In this document: one piece after another, positions 9,637 through 21,324 of the stretch | How positions within the stretch are numbered: the stretch's first letter is position 1 | How the letters are laid out: each line of letters begins with the position of its first letter | Source of the DNA: Alectoria sarmentosa | Lineage: Eukaryota > Ascomycota > Lecanoromycetes > Lecanorales > Parmeliaceae | Length of the DNA: 64,000 nucleotides | Direction of reading: 5' to 3' | Assembly (NCBI GenBank): GCA_009733775.1 | Contig: WOGZ01000044.1 | Span: forward strand, 101,888 to 165,887 | Made by a program: the position numbers and the translations under genes | The notes under the pieces: generated by a model | What the model was told of the DNA's origin: nothing | Database searches by the model: none | The model's input: only the letters and a program-made list of their open reading frames with translations

Positions 9637-11187
9637 CTAGATCAGTGCTCCTTTTGAAGCCCCCCCCTCCTCCTCCTCCTCTTCCGAAGTATCTGTCTCC
9701 GCAGCCTTGGTCTCCTCAGACAGCTGAGTGTCCACCCACTCCACATGATCTTCAGCCTGCCACGAGAAGCAGACAACATGGTCAAGAAGTTCGCGCTCAA
9801 ACTCAGGAAAGTTATCCGCCACCGCGTTTGCAAGCTGTGATCCTAAGCTCTTCAGCCTCTCATGGTAGACTTGACGGAGCATGGTGCACTGGTAGTCGTT
9901 CAGATGTTCGGCATACCACTCCTCGTTGTCTTTGACGTATTTTGCCCTCTCCTCAGGGTCGATGCTTTCCAGGCTTTCGACGTCTTTGTGTTCAGGCTCA
10001 TGGAGGTCTTCCGCTGAGTCTATGAAAACAGGCGGACGCGTTAGGAACAGGAGCGGCGCAAGCTTGATGTTCTCCCAATCTAGGACGGCGACAGGATTAC
10101 CATTGTCATCCACGAAGATATTCCATTGGGAGAGGTCCCCATGTGCGAGCATGGTGACCATCTCGCGAGGACTCTCGGCTTTGGCGCACAATTCTGGCAA
10201 AGCTGCCTGAAGGCTGCCGATCCCAGTTGCAAGCAGCTCGAGCTCCACCATTCGATCTTTCAAGAGCTCCTCGTCCGGTTTCTCGTAAGGATCATCAAGA
10301 AAGAAGAATGCTGATTGGTCCAGAAAGGTACCCTTGAACCTTGAGTCTTTCTCTTCGAACCGGAAGGACTCGGCCTTGTACGCTAGAGTGGCTTCTTCGA
10401 CATCGAGCTTGGCGATTGTGAGAAGGGCTGTATAGTAGTCCTGCAAAGACTCGAAAGGCCCCCGGGATACATCGTACAACAAACGATTCTCTTGAGTGAA
10501 GAGATTGCTCACACATCGCCCAATGAAGAACTCCAGTTCATTGTCTGCGCGACGCATGTACACACTGCCGATCTTGTTGGAGGTGATGTTGGCTAATTGA
10601 GCAGACCAATCCGCCGCCATCTCGGCAAGGCGGACTTTGGCGCCATATTCCATGGCTTCCCATGAATAGTGCAAGCCTTCACCTGAAGTGATCTGATCCA
10701 TGAGAATCCACTCCAGCCCCAGCCCATTTTGAGTGGACGAGTCATAGGCATAGATTTTAGGCACGGGGATGGTCGTGAAGTGTCTGACCAGCTCATTGGT
10801 AGCCACATCTGCTTCTGTCTTGTAGTAGGGATCGACGGGGAACGCGACACGGAAGACATAACTTCTGACGGGTGTTTGGATGCTGTAAACCCGGTTGAAT
10901 CCGCCGTCGGCGAGGAATGTGATGGAAATTTCATCATCGGGCTTGCAACCGAAGCGTTGCAAGAATGGCCATACTGTCTCTTTGATACCTTTGATGTTTG
11001 GTCCATTTACCCAGTTTGGATCTGGCAGGAAGTGGCCACGCTCGTGAGACCATCGCATGACATCTCGCTGGGCCTCTAGAGAGAAGACGGGTGGCGCTCC
11101 TGTGAAGACCTGGATTGGATATTCTGGCCTTGGTATGCTCCTAAGCACGTCAGATGCACCGTGAACTGAAGCGCTGGTGGAGTCCAT
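9637..11187 (-). CDS. APH/choline-kinase-like phosphotransferase family protein
   Basis: This 516-residue single-exon gene shows the APH-type kinase fold. A nucleotide-loop region (VYSIQTPVRSYVFRVAFPVD, about residues 100-120) is followed by the Brenner-type catalytic loop HGDLSQWN with its Asp and Asn (about 347-354), and VLDWE (about 366-370) in place of the DFG metal site. The C-terminus ends in a Glu-rich tail. Fungal genomes carry many such proteins of unknown substrate; antibiotic resistance should not be assumed. A paralogue lies at 13772-15910 on the opposite strand; the two share VFRVA.P..P.YK.E.DVAT and GLEW-type blocks. Confidence 0.88.
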   Translation of the reverse strand: MDSTSASVHGASDVLRSIPRPEYPIQVFTGAPPVFSLEAQRDVMRWSHERGHFLPDPNWVNGPNIKGIKETVWPFLQRFGCKPDDEISITFLADGGFNRVYSIQTPVRSYVFRVAFPVDPYYKTEADVATNELVRHFTTIPVPKIYAYDSSTQNGLGLEWILMDQITSGEGLHYSWEAMEYGAKVRLAEMAADWSAQLANITSNKIGSVYMRRADNELEFFIGRCVSNLFTQENRLLYDVSRGPFESLQDYYTALLTIAKLDVEEATLAYKAESFRFEEKDSRFKGTFLDQSAFFFLDDPYEKPDEELLKDRMVELELLATGIGSLQAALPELCAKAESPREMVTMLAHGDLSQWNIFVDDNGNPVAVLDWENIKLAPLLFLTRPPVFIDSAEDLHEPEHKDVESLESIDPEERAKYVKDNEEWYAEHLNDYQCTMLRQVYHERLKSLGSQLANAVADNFPEFERELLDHVVCFSWQAEDHVEWVDTQLSEETKAAETDTSEEEEEEGGASKGALI

Positions 11188-11778
11188 GTGTTTTACAGAA
11201 AAAGAAGTGGAATGGCTTCAAAGCATCGATTGTTATATGAAAATGGGGACTTTCTTCCTTACGCTCAAAAAGTGATAATGGTCGAGGTGTTGACAGTGAG
11301 CCTTCATTCTTTGTTCAATGTGTCAACCACAATGAAAATACTACCGTACTTGATGTGTTTCCAAGAACAATGACATGAATCACACTTCCCTCATGACTCA
11401 GAAAAAACGGATTTGAGTCTTTTTGAGTCTTTTGGTGATTGCTGGCATTGTTCAAACGGTAAAGAGAACTCGTGAACAGCGCTGAGAATTCTTCGCAGCG
11501 GTGTTCAAGATTTGAACCCACTAAAAAACATGATAGCTACACATCCAATCGCCGCCTCTAGAGTAACTAGTAGATCTCTTCGAAAAGAAGATACAGTTGG
11601 AATAAAGCCTGTAATCAACGGCTCAACGGTCAGCCAATTCTCCACTTAGTCTCGGCTTATATTCGGCAACACTAGCGAGCATGAACGCGGAAAAGTTTAG
11701 CGAATTTCTTTCCTGAGTTCCTGAGCTGCTCGTAATGTTTCTCTAGATTGTTGAGGTTGTTATCTATCGCAGTAGAAG
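11188..11778. promoter_or_regulatory. Divergent intergenic region
   Basis: This is the shared upstream region of the kinase-like gene (minus) and the lysine-rich gene (plus). No defined operator or repeat was identified. Confidence 0.4.
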
Positions 11779-13070
11779 ATGACAGAACGCAAAACAACAC
11801 ACGGACCAGGCCCTGATAGCAAAGGTGGAGGCTTTAGAGGTGGACCAAAACGATGGACCGGCGCTGGGCCCGCGCCCGCAAGACACATACCATGGCCGGA
11901 GGTAAGACAAACTGAGCCCCAATGAGTACGAAACTTACGAGTCGCGTACTAGATTTTCAAGCACCATATATCCGTTGTCGAAGGCCATCTGAAGATGATT
12001 GACATGGTTCGGAAGCACACGGTGGAGGGATCGGGCAATTTCCGCACGATCATGGGCTGTGTGGATCGAGCGAAGGAGATGCTACAAGTCTCGAAGCATA
12101 TTGCGAGAACATTTGTACGAAAGCTTTCAGCTCTGGATCTTGCAGTACTAACAAGGACTAGGTACCACCACCGAACCATCGCGAGCAAGTGCCCTTGGGA
12201 TCCTCTTCCGCCTCTATGTATCCTGGATACTCGCCTGCGGATCATGAATATGGAAAAGCGGCAGAGGAGTATGGCAAAGCCGCTGCGGAAGCCAGAGCGA
12301 AGGGCATAGAGCTGAAGCACCCAGATGCCGAATACGAAATTGGTCAGGCTAAAGGCGTCAAAAGAAAAATGTTGGCGGGAATCCGGGAAGCACAGGCTGT
12401 CAAGGGTAAAGCAAGTGGTAGTGGCAATGGAAGTGGTACAGGCTCAGGGTCTGAGGGCCCGGAAAAGGAGAAAAACAAAGAGCCGGCTGCCACAAACGGA
12501 CAAGCGAGCACGGAGAAGGTTCAAGAAGCAAACCCAGAGGGCGAAAATCCATACTTCATCATCGACACAAACCCTACGCCTGTCAATATACCAGGGATCT
12601 CTTTCCAACCTCTCAAACGAAGCGCCTCGCCTCCAGAAGCTGTCGAAGCTAAGATAAACAAGAAAGCGAAGAAGACGCACGATGGCGAGATGCCCATGGG
12701 TGAGGAGGCTGAAGCGGTTCAGACTGAGGATATCTCTGATCAAGTCGACGCGCGGATGAAGGAAAAAGAGGAGAAGCGGAAGATGAAGGAGGAGAAGAAG
12801 CGCAAACGGGAACCAGAGGCCGAGTCTGCAGTAGTAGCTGAGGAGCCACAAGCCACTGCCGAGCCTTCTGTTGCCGTCGCAGAGGTGGAGACGCCTAAGA
12901 AGAAGAAGAGGAAGAAGGCCAAGATCGCGGAAGAAGACCCGCTTCCAGATCGGAGTGCATCGAAGAAGCGATTGGGCGAGGATGACGGGGAGGCGGAGGA
13001 TGGGGAGGGCAAGATGAAGAAGACGAAGCGAAAGAAGAGCAAGGAGACGGCTACAGCTGGTGATGCATAG
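11779..13070 (+). CDS. Lysine-rich, nuclear-type protein of unknown function
   Basis: Three exons are proposed: 11779-11901, 11953-12114 and 12162-13070, giving 397 residues. The first intron is GTAAGA...ACTAG. The second ends in a strong branch and acceptor (TACTAACAAGGACTAG), but its donor is either GTACGA at 12115 or GTCTCG at 12088; both keep phase, and the latter gives 388 residues. The N-terminus is Gly/Pro/Arg-rich, followed by a short helical block (IFKHHISVVEGHLKMIDM). The long last exon is charged with repeated basic clusters (KKKKRKKAK, KMKKTKRKK) that look like nuclear or nucleolar signals. No family is recognised. Its position between two paralogous kinase-like genes may be coincidental. 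Confidence 0.7.
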
Positions 13071-13771
13071 GCTTTATGTGGCTTTGAGCAAGAGGAATGT
13101 ACTGGCGTCTCTCTGCATGTGCCTCGGCTGATAGCTCAATCTCTTCTTGATCTACGGCAGGGGTTATGGATGCTAAGAAGTGGCGGCCGTAGTCTATTAA
13201 AGTAGCTTTTGACCTAGACAACTACGACTACAAGAAATAAATACTATGAAGCCGAGTATTATGGCTGTAGAGCTCATGACTGCTCATGACTACTATTAAT
13301 ATATGTGTGGTGAGGTGCTAGCTTTCTCATTTGTCAAGTCAGCTTTTGTCTCCGCGCTGTTTTGTGCTACCTGCCCGATTATTGACGTGCCCAATCTGCC
13401 TTGCTCTCCGTCTTCTTTCTTCACCCATACATATCTCTCCTCTCCAAACATTTTGTCCATGTATAAAATTAAGACCGCTCAATGACTTGACAAACAATTC
13501 TAGGGTTGTGGTCAGCCCTGTATCTTCTCAATCTCCGTGCTCTACCCGCTCTTCTTTCCTGTTATGATTTGCTTACCGCACTTCCCTTTGACCCTCAAAC
13601 ATCCTTTCCCGCTCACCCCATTCACAACACTTTTGACTCCGCCCGGGAGACTATTCTGCTCTTTCTCAACACAAGGACTTTTGAAAGCAAATTGTCGCTT
13701 CTAAAACATCTTTGTCCGTTGACATTTGCCGCCGACCTCAAACTTTCCTCTCTCTAGCCACATTGATAGCC
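13071..13771. promoter_or_regulatory. Spacer with pyrimidine-rich upstream region
   Basis: This spacer precedes the second APH-like gene. It is CT-rich over 13340-13760, common in fungal promoters and leaders. No other signal was recognised. Confidence 0.4.
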
Positions 13772-15910
13772 ATGGGCACAAGACCAGAGCATCTACCGAT
13801 GCCATCAGCAGCAACAAAGAGGACGGAAGGACCGTCCGATCTCAAGATCCCTCTTCACTCCACCACTACTTCGCCGCCTCCAACTCCGAACCCAAATTCA
13901 ACTCCTGGGTCAAGTTCTGGTGCTGTGGTACCATCGGGCTGGGTCGCAATGCCCTACACGCCTGCGCAAGCCATCACCAAGAGGAAACAGCCATCCATAG
14001 AAAGGTTCCTCGGTAGCTCTCACGAACAGTCTGTGGGTGTTGGAAACTACACAACCAGCAACGCTTCATCCTTGCAAGGCTCAGGAACCGAAAGCGGACT
14101 TCCATCCTCTTCGAATTCCACGCAGACATCATTCATTCGCTGGACTACTGGATATGTACTTACTGTGCTGAATAAAGTCAGAGACAGGTACTTTACCATA
14201 ATCACTACTGCGCGTTGCGGAATTGATGCTTGGGCGAGATTGATGCAGCAACCTGCAGAGATAGTACCCAGCGCTGAGAGTAATGCAGCTACAGTACCTT
14301 CAGATGTCATCAAGACTGTACCAATACCACAATTTCCAATCCGTGTGTTCTACGGGAAACCTCCCCCGTTTTCTATTGAAGCACAAAAGCGTAAGATACG
14401 CTGGAGATACCGTTGGTGTTTCGACCTTGCCCCGGAAATCATTCAGGAGCCAGATACCCAGCACATCCAAGAGACCGTTCAACAGTATATCGACTTCATT
14501 GCCCCAGAGACGGAAACAGTCTCCGTGGAATTGTTGGCGCAAGGAGCATTCAATCAAGCGTACAACATTACCGCCGAGAATAAGGCTACAGGATTTCATA
14601 AGGAATATGTCTTCCGTGTTGCGCTACCTATCTATCCCCATTACAAAGTTGAGAGCGACGTCGCCACAACTGAGTTCGTTCGGCATACGTCTACTGTTCC
14701 AGTCCCCATCATTTATGCTTTCGATTCTTCTCCCGACAATAAGCTTGGCTTCGAATGGATGCTTATGGAAAAGGTCAAAGGGGTATCGCTCTACGACGTA
14801 TGGGACACGATGGGATACAGTACCAAGCAGGAGCTCACTCGAACAGTTGCAAACTGGATGGATCAAATCTCACGACTCAAATTCCACAGAATTGGGTCTC
14901 TGTACTGCCGTCTAAGAGCTCACCAGATGGAGTTCTATATGGGACCTACGTTACATAGCCGTCTGTACGAAGGTGATAGGCTTCTGCATGACACTCCCCG
15001 AGGACCTTTCAAATCGCTCAACGCTCTTTGTGATGCAGTGCTCGATTCGACAGAGAGACACATCAACGATCCCAGAAATAGCGCTCGTCATGCACTAGAA
15101 GCTGGGGTGCCTGACGAAGGATCGTCAAGCTCGGAAGATGGATCATCTGATAGCCCTCAGCAAGATGGTCAGAAGTCAGAAGATGAGATCCTTGCTCAAG
15201 CAGACGAGGAGGACCGAAGAAATGAGCGAGATTATGGAGTTACAGAGGTGGATCTATCATGGCTACCCGGGGAGCTACAAACCTACAGGGATCTACTACC
15301 AAAGCTGTGCCCTTTCCCGCCTACCTCTGAACCGATGATCACAATGCTCACGCACCCTGATCTTTCAGCCCCGAACATCTTCGTCAACGAATCTGGCGCA
15401 CCAGTGGCTCTCATAGACTGGGAAAGAGCTCGGATCGAGCCAACTGCCATTTTCAGCGCTTTGCCACAATTCTTGACCGATGAATCCGCCAATGACCCAG
15501 ATTCCTTCTATGTTCCTCCAGGGTATACGGGTATCAGCGAGAAAAAGCCACCTAAAGTCTACTTCTACGGGGATGATGACCTGGCACGAATAAGGGGCCA
15601 GAGTGAAAGAACCTATACGCAGCTCATGGGCAGGATTCAGAAAACCCACCTTCGCGCACTCTATCGAGAAGAGCTGAAGCGATTGCAATCTCCGATATGC
15701 ACGGCTTTGAACCGGGACCCTGATAGCTTAGAGCAGCAGCTGATCAGCCGTGTCTACTGGCCAGAAAATGCACCGCCTAACTCTGCTACCGACTGGGCGG
15801 TAGAACATCTTGGCGGTTCAATCCTGACTGACTCGGATGAGGAGCACGCTAATCAAGACCAGGTGAAGTTTGAAGAAGGCGGGGAAAACACGAGGTGCAT
15901 GACATTGTAG
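13772..15910 (+). CDS. APH-like phosphotransferase family protein, HPD variant
   Basis: The 712-residue product is read from the ATG at 13772 (GCCATGGG context); an upstream in-frame ATG at 13712 is less likely. A Ser/Thr/Pro-rich N-terminus of about 190 residues precedes the kinase-like domain (from about residue 195, IPQFPIRVFYG). It contains YVFRVALPIYPHYKVESDV and the catalytic loop HPDLSAPN, with Pro where the neighbour has Gly, then LIDWE. The catalytic Asp and Asn are kept. An acidic Ser-rich insert (SSSSEDGSSDS) lies between the lobes. It is clearly homologous to the gene at 9637-11187, in inverted orientation. Substrate is unknown. Confidence 0.85.
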   Translation: MGTRPEHLPMPSAATKRTEGPSDLKIPLHSTTTSPPPTPNPNSTPGSSSGAVVPSGWVAMPYTPAQAITKRKQPSIERFLGSSHEQSVGVGNYTTSNASSLQGSGTESGLPSSSNSTQTSFIRWTTGYVLTVLNKVRDRYFTIITTARCGIDAWARLMQQPAEIVPSAESNAATVPSDVIKTVPIPQFPIRVFYGKPPPFSIEAQKRKIRWRYRWCFDLAPEIIQEPDTQHIQETVQQYIDFIAPETETVSVELLAQGAFNQAYNITAENKATGFHKEYVFRVALPIYPHYKVESDVATTEFVRHTSTVPVPIIYAFDSSPDNKLGFEWMLMEKVKGVSLYDVWDTMGYSTKQELTRTVANWMDQISRLKFHRIGSLYCRLRAHQMEFYMGPTLHSRLYEGDRLLHDTPRGPFKSLNALCDAVLDSTERHINDPRNSARHALEAGVPDEGSSSSEDGSSDSPQQDGQKSEDEILAQADEEDRRNERDYGVTEVDLSWLPGELQTYRDLLPKLCPFPPTSEPMITMLTHPDLSAPNIFVNESGAPVALIDWERARIEPTAIFSALPQFLTDESANDPDSFYVPPGYTGISEKKPPKVYFYGDDDLARIRGQSERTYTQLMGRIQKTHLRALYREELKRLQSPICTALNRDPDSLEQQLISRVYWPENAPPNSATDWAVEHLGGSILTDSDEEHANQDQVKFEEGGENTRCMTL

Positions 15911-16556
15911 ATACTGCAACTGCTAACCCTGTTGATACCTAATGCCCCAATGTGAGCTAATTTCCGTTCATCAACAAGAGGTCATGCGCCCAATTCTTCG
16001 GCTTATAACCACTCTATTCTGCAAATAAGTAGCGATGCCGAGCTCGTATGTCTGCATGCTTTCTTGGACTCCACCCAGGATAAGTCAAAAACAAAGCCTC
16101 GTAGGGAAGACCAAGAGCCGAACTGGTGCGCAGAACCTCGGGGAAGACCAGCCGCTCTGCAAATTTCAATGCAGCTTCAAGCTTTCCCTGCATATTCCAT
16201 CGGAACTTTCATCTCCAATGGGCAGTTTTTGGAGGCAGGATCAATAGACATTGATGAATCGTTTGGGTTTCTTGCCGCTGCGTTGGCAAAATCCATGCAT
16301 ATACAAATAAGAAGTTGACGAATAGACAGTCCCGGAGGATCCTCGATGCCTGGGAAACAATGACATCGGAGACATCGAGCCAAGCATTCGGTCATGCTCG
16401 TGATCCTACGAGCCAACCTCGGACACAAACTTGCGGCCCCTCCGGAATCTATCCCTCTTTTCTACCATCTCTACCCTCATCTTTCGAGTTTCCAATCCGT
16501 TTCCCCCTAAGCTTCACCATTTGTTCAGATCCCAAACCCTTGCACTTTGACAAAAC
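15911..16556. other. Intergenic spacer
   Basis: A CT-rich leader (about 16440-16550) precedes the next gene. No repeat or RNA gene was recognised. Confidence 0.4.
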
Positions 16557-17150
16557 ATGGCTACCCTCAACACAAAAGCCCGTGCAAACTTCGAGGAGTG
16601 GCTCGAGAACATCGACGACAATGACCTCAGACTTTTTGTTTTCGCCAACACCACTGACGAAGTCGAGTTTAAATCTGACGATTTTAAGCTCGTTCACTCC
16701 GGCGCATGTCAAATTTCACTGGTCCCCGCCCCTATGAATCACTTTCTAACATCAATATTCTACCAGGTATCAGACGGCAAACCGGCAGACTGCCACATAA
16801 TCGAAGCCCGCATCAACGGCAACACGAAGAACAAACAGCTCAAGAAGTTATTCAAAACCACAAAATCGCTGGCTAAGAACCAGATCCGTTTGGCATTTGC
16901 GCTCTTTCCAACCGGCCTGGAGCATTATTGCATGGCCGATCATGTCAAACGGGCCCTGCGGGAAAGCCCGGTCGCGGGCAAACCGGTCGTGAACAAAGTG
17001 CATGTTCAGTGGAGTCCGAGCGTGAAATGGGACGGTGACAAGCCCTTGACTCAAGCCGGGGTTCCGCCCTTTGCGTTCAAAAAGATCCCCTTTGCGGGGT
17101 ACAAGGTGGACGGCACGGCGGTCACGAAGAAGGGTAAGGGTAAGATGTAG
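16557..17150 (+). CDS. Unknown 197-residue soluble protein
   Basis: This is a single exon starting in an AAACATGG context. The protein has no signal peptide or membrane segment. It looks like one mixed alpha/beta domain (for example DLRLFVFANTTDEVEFKSDD and IEARINGNTKNKQLKKLF) with a basic tail (TKKGKGKM). A Trp-Ser-Pro-Ser segment (VQWSPSVKWDGDKP) lies near residue 155. No family was recognised. The absence of stops, good start context and globular composition support a real gene. Confidence 0.65.
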   Translation: MATLNTKARANFEEWLENIDDNDLRLFVFANTTDEVEFKSDDFKLVHSGACQISLVPAPMNHFLTSIFYQVSDGKPADCHIIEARINGNTKNKQLKKLFKTTKSLAKNQIRLAFALFPTGLEHYCMADHVKRALRESPVAGKPVVNKVHVQWSPSVKWDGDKPLTQAGVPPFAFKKIPFAGYKVDGTAVTKKGKGKM

Positions 17151-17844
17151 GCGTCAAGAGCGGCGGCGGTCGTCCGGTGGAAACAGGGATGCAGCCGCAG
17201 AATGGGGGCGTCTTGAAGGGAATATTGCCGCTGGCTGAGAACATGTTCACGTAATTTGAAGCTATGCATGCGCAAATTGTTCCTCGTGAAAAGGAGTAGT
17301 TACCATAAGAAAAAAAGATAAAGATGTTAAAAAAAAACGTCTTACATGCGAAACTCTTGCTCGGTAATTAGCGTGAAAATGACAGATTTCAACGTTGTGA
17401 CAAGTAAAACAGGCATAATTCTTGCTCGTCGAAAAGGGTGATTGCCATAAGGAAAATGTAAATAAATTCATGCATGTACAATTTTTTGCTTATGAAAAAA
17501 GGGGTAGTTATCGTGAAAATGACACATTTCAATGTTATGACCAATTATGCACACACACGATTCTTGCTCGTGGGAAGGATGAATTGCCGTAAAAAAACGT
17601 AGATAAAAGTCATGCGTCTATAATCCTTGCTTGTGGGAAGGGCTTATTACCATGAAAAGGACAGATTTCCAAGCCATGACGAGCCAGGCAAGCACAAATG
17701 TCAAGGGCCTATTCCCTCAAGCGTCCGCCCAATTCCAAAGCTTCTCGAGCTTCAGAGCGCCGGTGAATCTAGATGGCATTTCTTTGATCGCAAAGTTTCC
17801 TGCCAAATCGGTATCGAAAGACCATGGGTCGAACAACTCGCCAT
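17151..17844. repeat. Degenerate ~140-bp tandem repeat
   Basis: The motif GACAGATTTCAACGTTGTGAC starts at 17381 and recurs in diverged form at 17521 (GACACATTTCAATGTTATGAC) and 17660 (GACAGATTTCCAAGCCATGAC), a period of 139-140 bp. A second block, ATTCTTGCTCGT plus GGAA/CGAA, recurs at about 17419, 17551 and 17624. The array covers roughly 17270-17700, just downstream of POL3. It is AT-rich and non-coding. Confidence 0.7.
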
Positions 17845-20800
17845 CTACCAAGCAGCCCCCGCGTCGAAATCAAACCTCGTCAGTTCCTTGCCCGCATCCT
17901 CGACATCCTTCTTCGCCTTCATGCGCATGTAGAAGATGGGACAATCCTTGCTCGAACAGATGACCTCGTTGTGCAAACTCCCCTGGCACCGCTGGCACTG
18001 CGTCCATAATCTGCCGAACCGGACCTCCAGCTCGCTGACCTTGGTTAAAGTCTTTGTGTACAACTCTCCTGTTCTGGGCTGGCAATTGGAGCAGACGGCG
18101 CCGGCCATTTCCTCTTTACCGACCAGAGGCTTCTTGCAGCCCATGCACGTCTGCGTCTTTTTGGCGAACTTCATGAGGCCTCCCAGTGTTGGTGCTGCGA
18201 CGGAGATCGACCGCGTGTGTTCACCTGTGAGGAGTTGCCCGGCTTTCTTCTCGCCTAGGATCGGGTCGAAGATCCTGCCCAGTGGCTTGGCAAGCTGATT
18301 GTCGAGGTAGTATTTCGTATCAATGGGAATGTTGTTCTCAAGCACGAAGATAGGATCTTCGCTCCTCTCGTAATTCTTGGCGCCACCAGCACCCTTGACG
18401 ATAACGTAGGCGACACGATCGCCGAGTGTGGGAGCTGAGCCGGCGTCTCGCTTCTTCATCCGGTCGGCAAGCTCGACGTGAGCTTGTTTGTTGGCGTAGT
18501 CGGATTTTGAGAGAGCTTTTGTGATGACAAGTTTGGACATGTCGATCTTGTTTTGGAGAAGGTCGGAGATGGTGTCTTTTACGTAGCTAGAAAGGAAGAC
18601 TCTGGTCAGCGTGGATATGTGGAGAATAGGGACGCTACGGTACATACTCTTGCGCGCCTTGGACATCTTGATCGATTAGGATCTTGTGAAGGATGGTTTC
18701 GATAACATTCTGAACCAGGCGGCAGTTGTCTCTGCGTACAGTTTCGATACCCTTGCTATCCATCTTGTCGAACTTCTCCGGGGTCGTCCAGTATAGACCT
18801 GCGTAGCGCTTTTTATTGATGAGCAGGTAAGGAAAATAGACCTTCTCGAACTCCAGCTTAATTGGCTTGATGAACTTATCCGAGACATGTGTTGCAGCGT
18901 CTCGACCAAGGTCCATGGCCTTCTCTAGATCCTTGGGTCCAAACTTGACCATGACGGAGTCGGTATCACCATAGATGACCTGCGCATCATGAGAGTATCC
19001 GTTGGCTATGGTATACCGTTTCTCGACTTCCTCCTTTGTCTTCTCAATCATTTGCCGCCCGTAGCTGGTCGTACTACTGGCGATGGCGAGACAAGGTAAT
19101 TTCCCGACTGTAGCTCCTGTAATACCGTAAACACTGTTTGCACTGATCTTTAAAGCCAGCTGTCGACCATTAAGCACAGCCTTTTTGAAGGAATCAGTCT
19201 CGACGGCCAACTCTTTCTTAGCTCGTTTTCTGGCCCCCAACAACTCCTCAAGAATCTGCGTCAACAGGCCTTTCCGAATTTTGGAGGTGCAAAACATATC
19301 ACCGTTGGGAGTGACGATATAGTCCTCATCTTTTACCAGATTCAACTTTTCTACACCCGCCTTGTTGAGTAAGGTCGTATAGCAAAGATTGTGAGCTTGT
19401 ATGATACTAGGGTATAGCGAAGCGAAATCAAGTGTGGCTATCGGCACGTCGTAATAACCTCTCGTGGGCTCAATGACTGTTGCACCTTCGTATTGTTCAT
19501 CGGAGGCATCACTTCGTAGATTGGGGATGACCAGATTTTGCTCCAAAGCTTTGCGGAAGAGTTGACTAATAAATTTGACCTGCTGTCCCCTGGCAAGTAA
19601 ATAGTTGAACGGGACGCCCGTGACTCTGGCCATCTCTGTGTAGTTGACTAAACACATCAGCTTGTCCATCAGCCGTTGTGGCAGAAAAGCATCTTTCAGA
19701 CAGTAGACAGCGAGACGCCGTCGGGATTCCGGTGTTCCGTTGAAAAGCTCCGTGATCATTGTGTGGTGAACATCTTCCTTTTGCTCTCCCAAGAAATGCG
19801 AACAGACAGAGTTCAGCGTATAGCTTCGTAGCTGGTGGTCGCGCTGAATGAGCTGCAGCAAGTCCAGCTGCAAACGGCCGTTGGTATTAGTAGCTTTCGT
19901 GTCTCGGTTGCCCATCTGCTTGCTAGAAAAGTTCGTTTCTTTTGCATGTGATTGAATACTCTTCAGCCTGGTCCAGTAAGGGAACTTGGTACATTTGAGG
20001 TGCTTTGCTCGATCGAGAAGGTATGGAAAGTCAAAGTTAGCGATGTTGTAGCCTATGATGACGTCTGGGTCGACCTGCTCCAGGAAGTCTCTCCATGCCA
20101 TGAGCATCTTGTCCTCTGCGCCAAACTCAAAAATTTGGGTATTGACGATCAGACTGCATGTATCGAGACAGAAAACGTTACGAACAAAAGGCTTTGGTTC
20201 TCCATATCTTGTCACGACGTTTGCGATTTGAATGACAGGATCTTGGTTGGCTTCGGGGAAGACGCCTTTGCGGCCAGCACACTCAATATCAAACGAAAGG
20301 ATTCGCAGCGGAGCCATCTTCGCCCATTCGCCGTCATTATGGTGAGCTATTAAATCTCGATAATGGACGTATGCCTCTATTTGACAGTTCGAATGCCGGT
20401 CTCGGTGAGGGATCATGTGGTACTTTGACTGAGGGGCTTCCACCCAAGACATCCCCGTAACCTGCGTTTTGTTAGCTCTGAAGTGTGCAGCCTTCTAGAG
20501 GGCATACTCCAGTGTCGATCATGAACCGTAGAACATATTGTATGCTGTCAAAAGTCAAGATACCACCATCCACACCCTTCCACATCTGCTTGTAGTTCAT
20601 GTTCCCGCTCTCAATCGTGGTCCGCAGCTTATTGATATACTTTGGATCTGTGACTGTGATCTTCAGATACGGACTCTTCTGGTTGCCTTGGAAGCCAAAC
20701 AAGTTCTCCCTCATCGACATTTGGACCGAATGTATTACTGGTTGGTGCTGAGCCAGTTGAGTTTCCAGGTAGGCTTTAAAGCCGTCAATGTCAGTCTTTA

Positions 20801-21324
20801 CGAAATTGACTGGAGCTGCGACATAGAGGTAGTGGAGGAAGTCGGTGACATGAAGAAGTACAGAGTGACCAGTCTGCCACCCTCCAGTATTAGCAGTGTT
20901 TTGCGAGATAAGAGAGCGTTCCTACCTCTGTGACCCCAAACAGTTTGACGGTCGTCCTTCCTCCATGCAGCGTACCCTCTTCCGCCTCGATCTGCTGAAA
21001 GCAGAGACTATCCCTCTCCTCATCAAAGTCATGCAAGTTCGGCCGGTCCCACTGCTGATCCTTCTCCGAATTCTGCTGCTTGAGCCCGCTGATATCCTGA
21101 GTCAACTTCTCAAGATATTCCTCTTCAAATTGACTCTTTGGTTGGCTCGATCCATTCTTTAGGCTGTTCTGGCTAAGCTTGAGCCTTTTCGAGGGCGAAG
21201 ATCCTACTTCGACTTTCCTTCTCTTTGCAGTATTGGGGGACGGTACTGTAGGGTTGATGTTACGATGTGCCTTGGTAGAGTCTGCCAGTGCCCTCTTCGG
21301 CACTGGAAGAGTGGCCACAGGCAT
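17845..21324 (-). CDS. POL3: DNA polymerase delta catalytic subunit
   Basis: Four exons (21324-20926, 20873-20508, 20461-18648, 18586-17845) join in frame to 1106 residues. Introns are 52, 46 and 61 bp. The family B order is complete. The 3'-5' exonuclease has FDIECAG (near residue 311), NIANFDFPYLLD and YCLKDAF. The polymerase domain has DFASLYPSII (near 600), KISANSVYG and YGDTDS (near 757). The C-terminus has the CysA pair (CMGCKKP ... CSNC) and the CysB Fe-S motif (CQRC ... C ... DC). It is the lagging-strand replicative polymerase. The N-terminal 60 residues carry basic KR patches fitting nuclear import. Length matches the family. Confidence 0.97.

Noticed and set aside
9637..11187. Annotation as an antibiotic resistance gene
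   Set aside because: APH-like folds are widespread in fungi with unknown substrates; nothing in the sequence indicates aminoglycoside modification.
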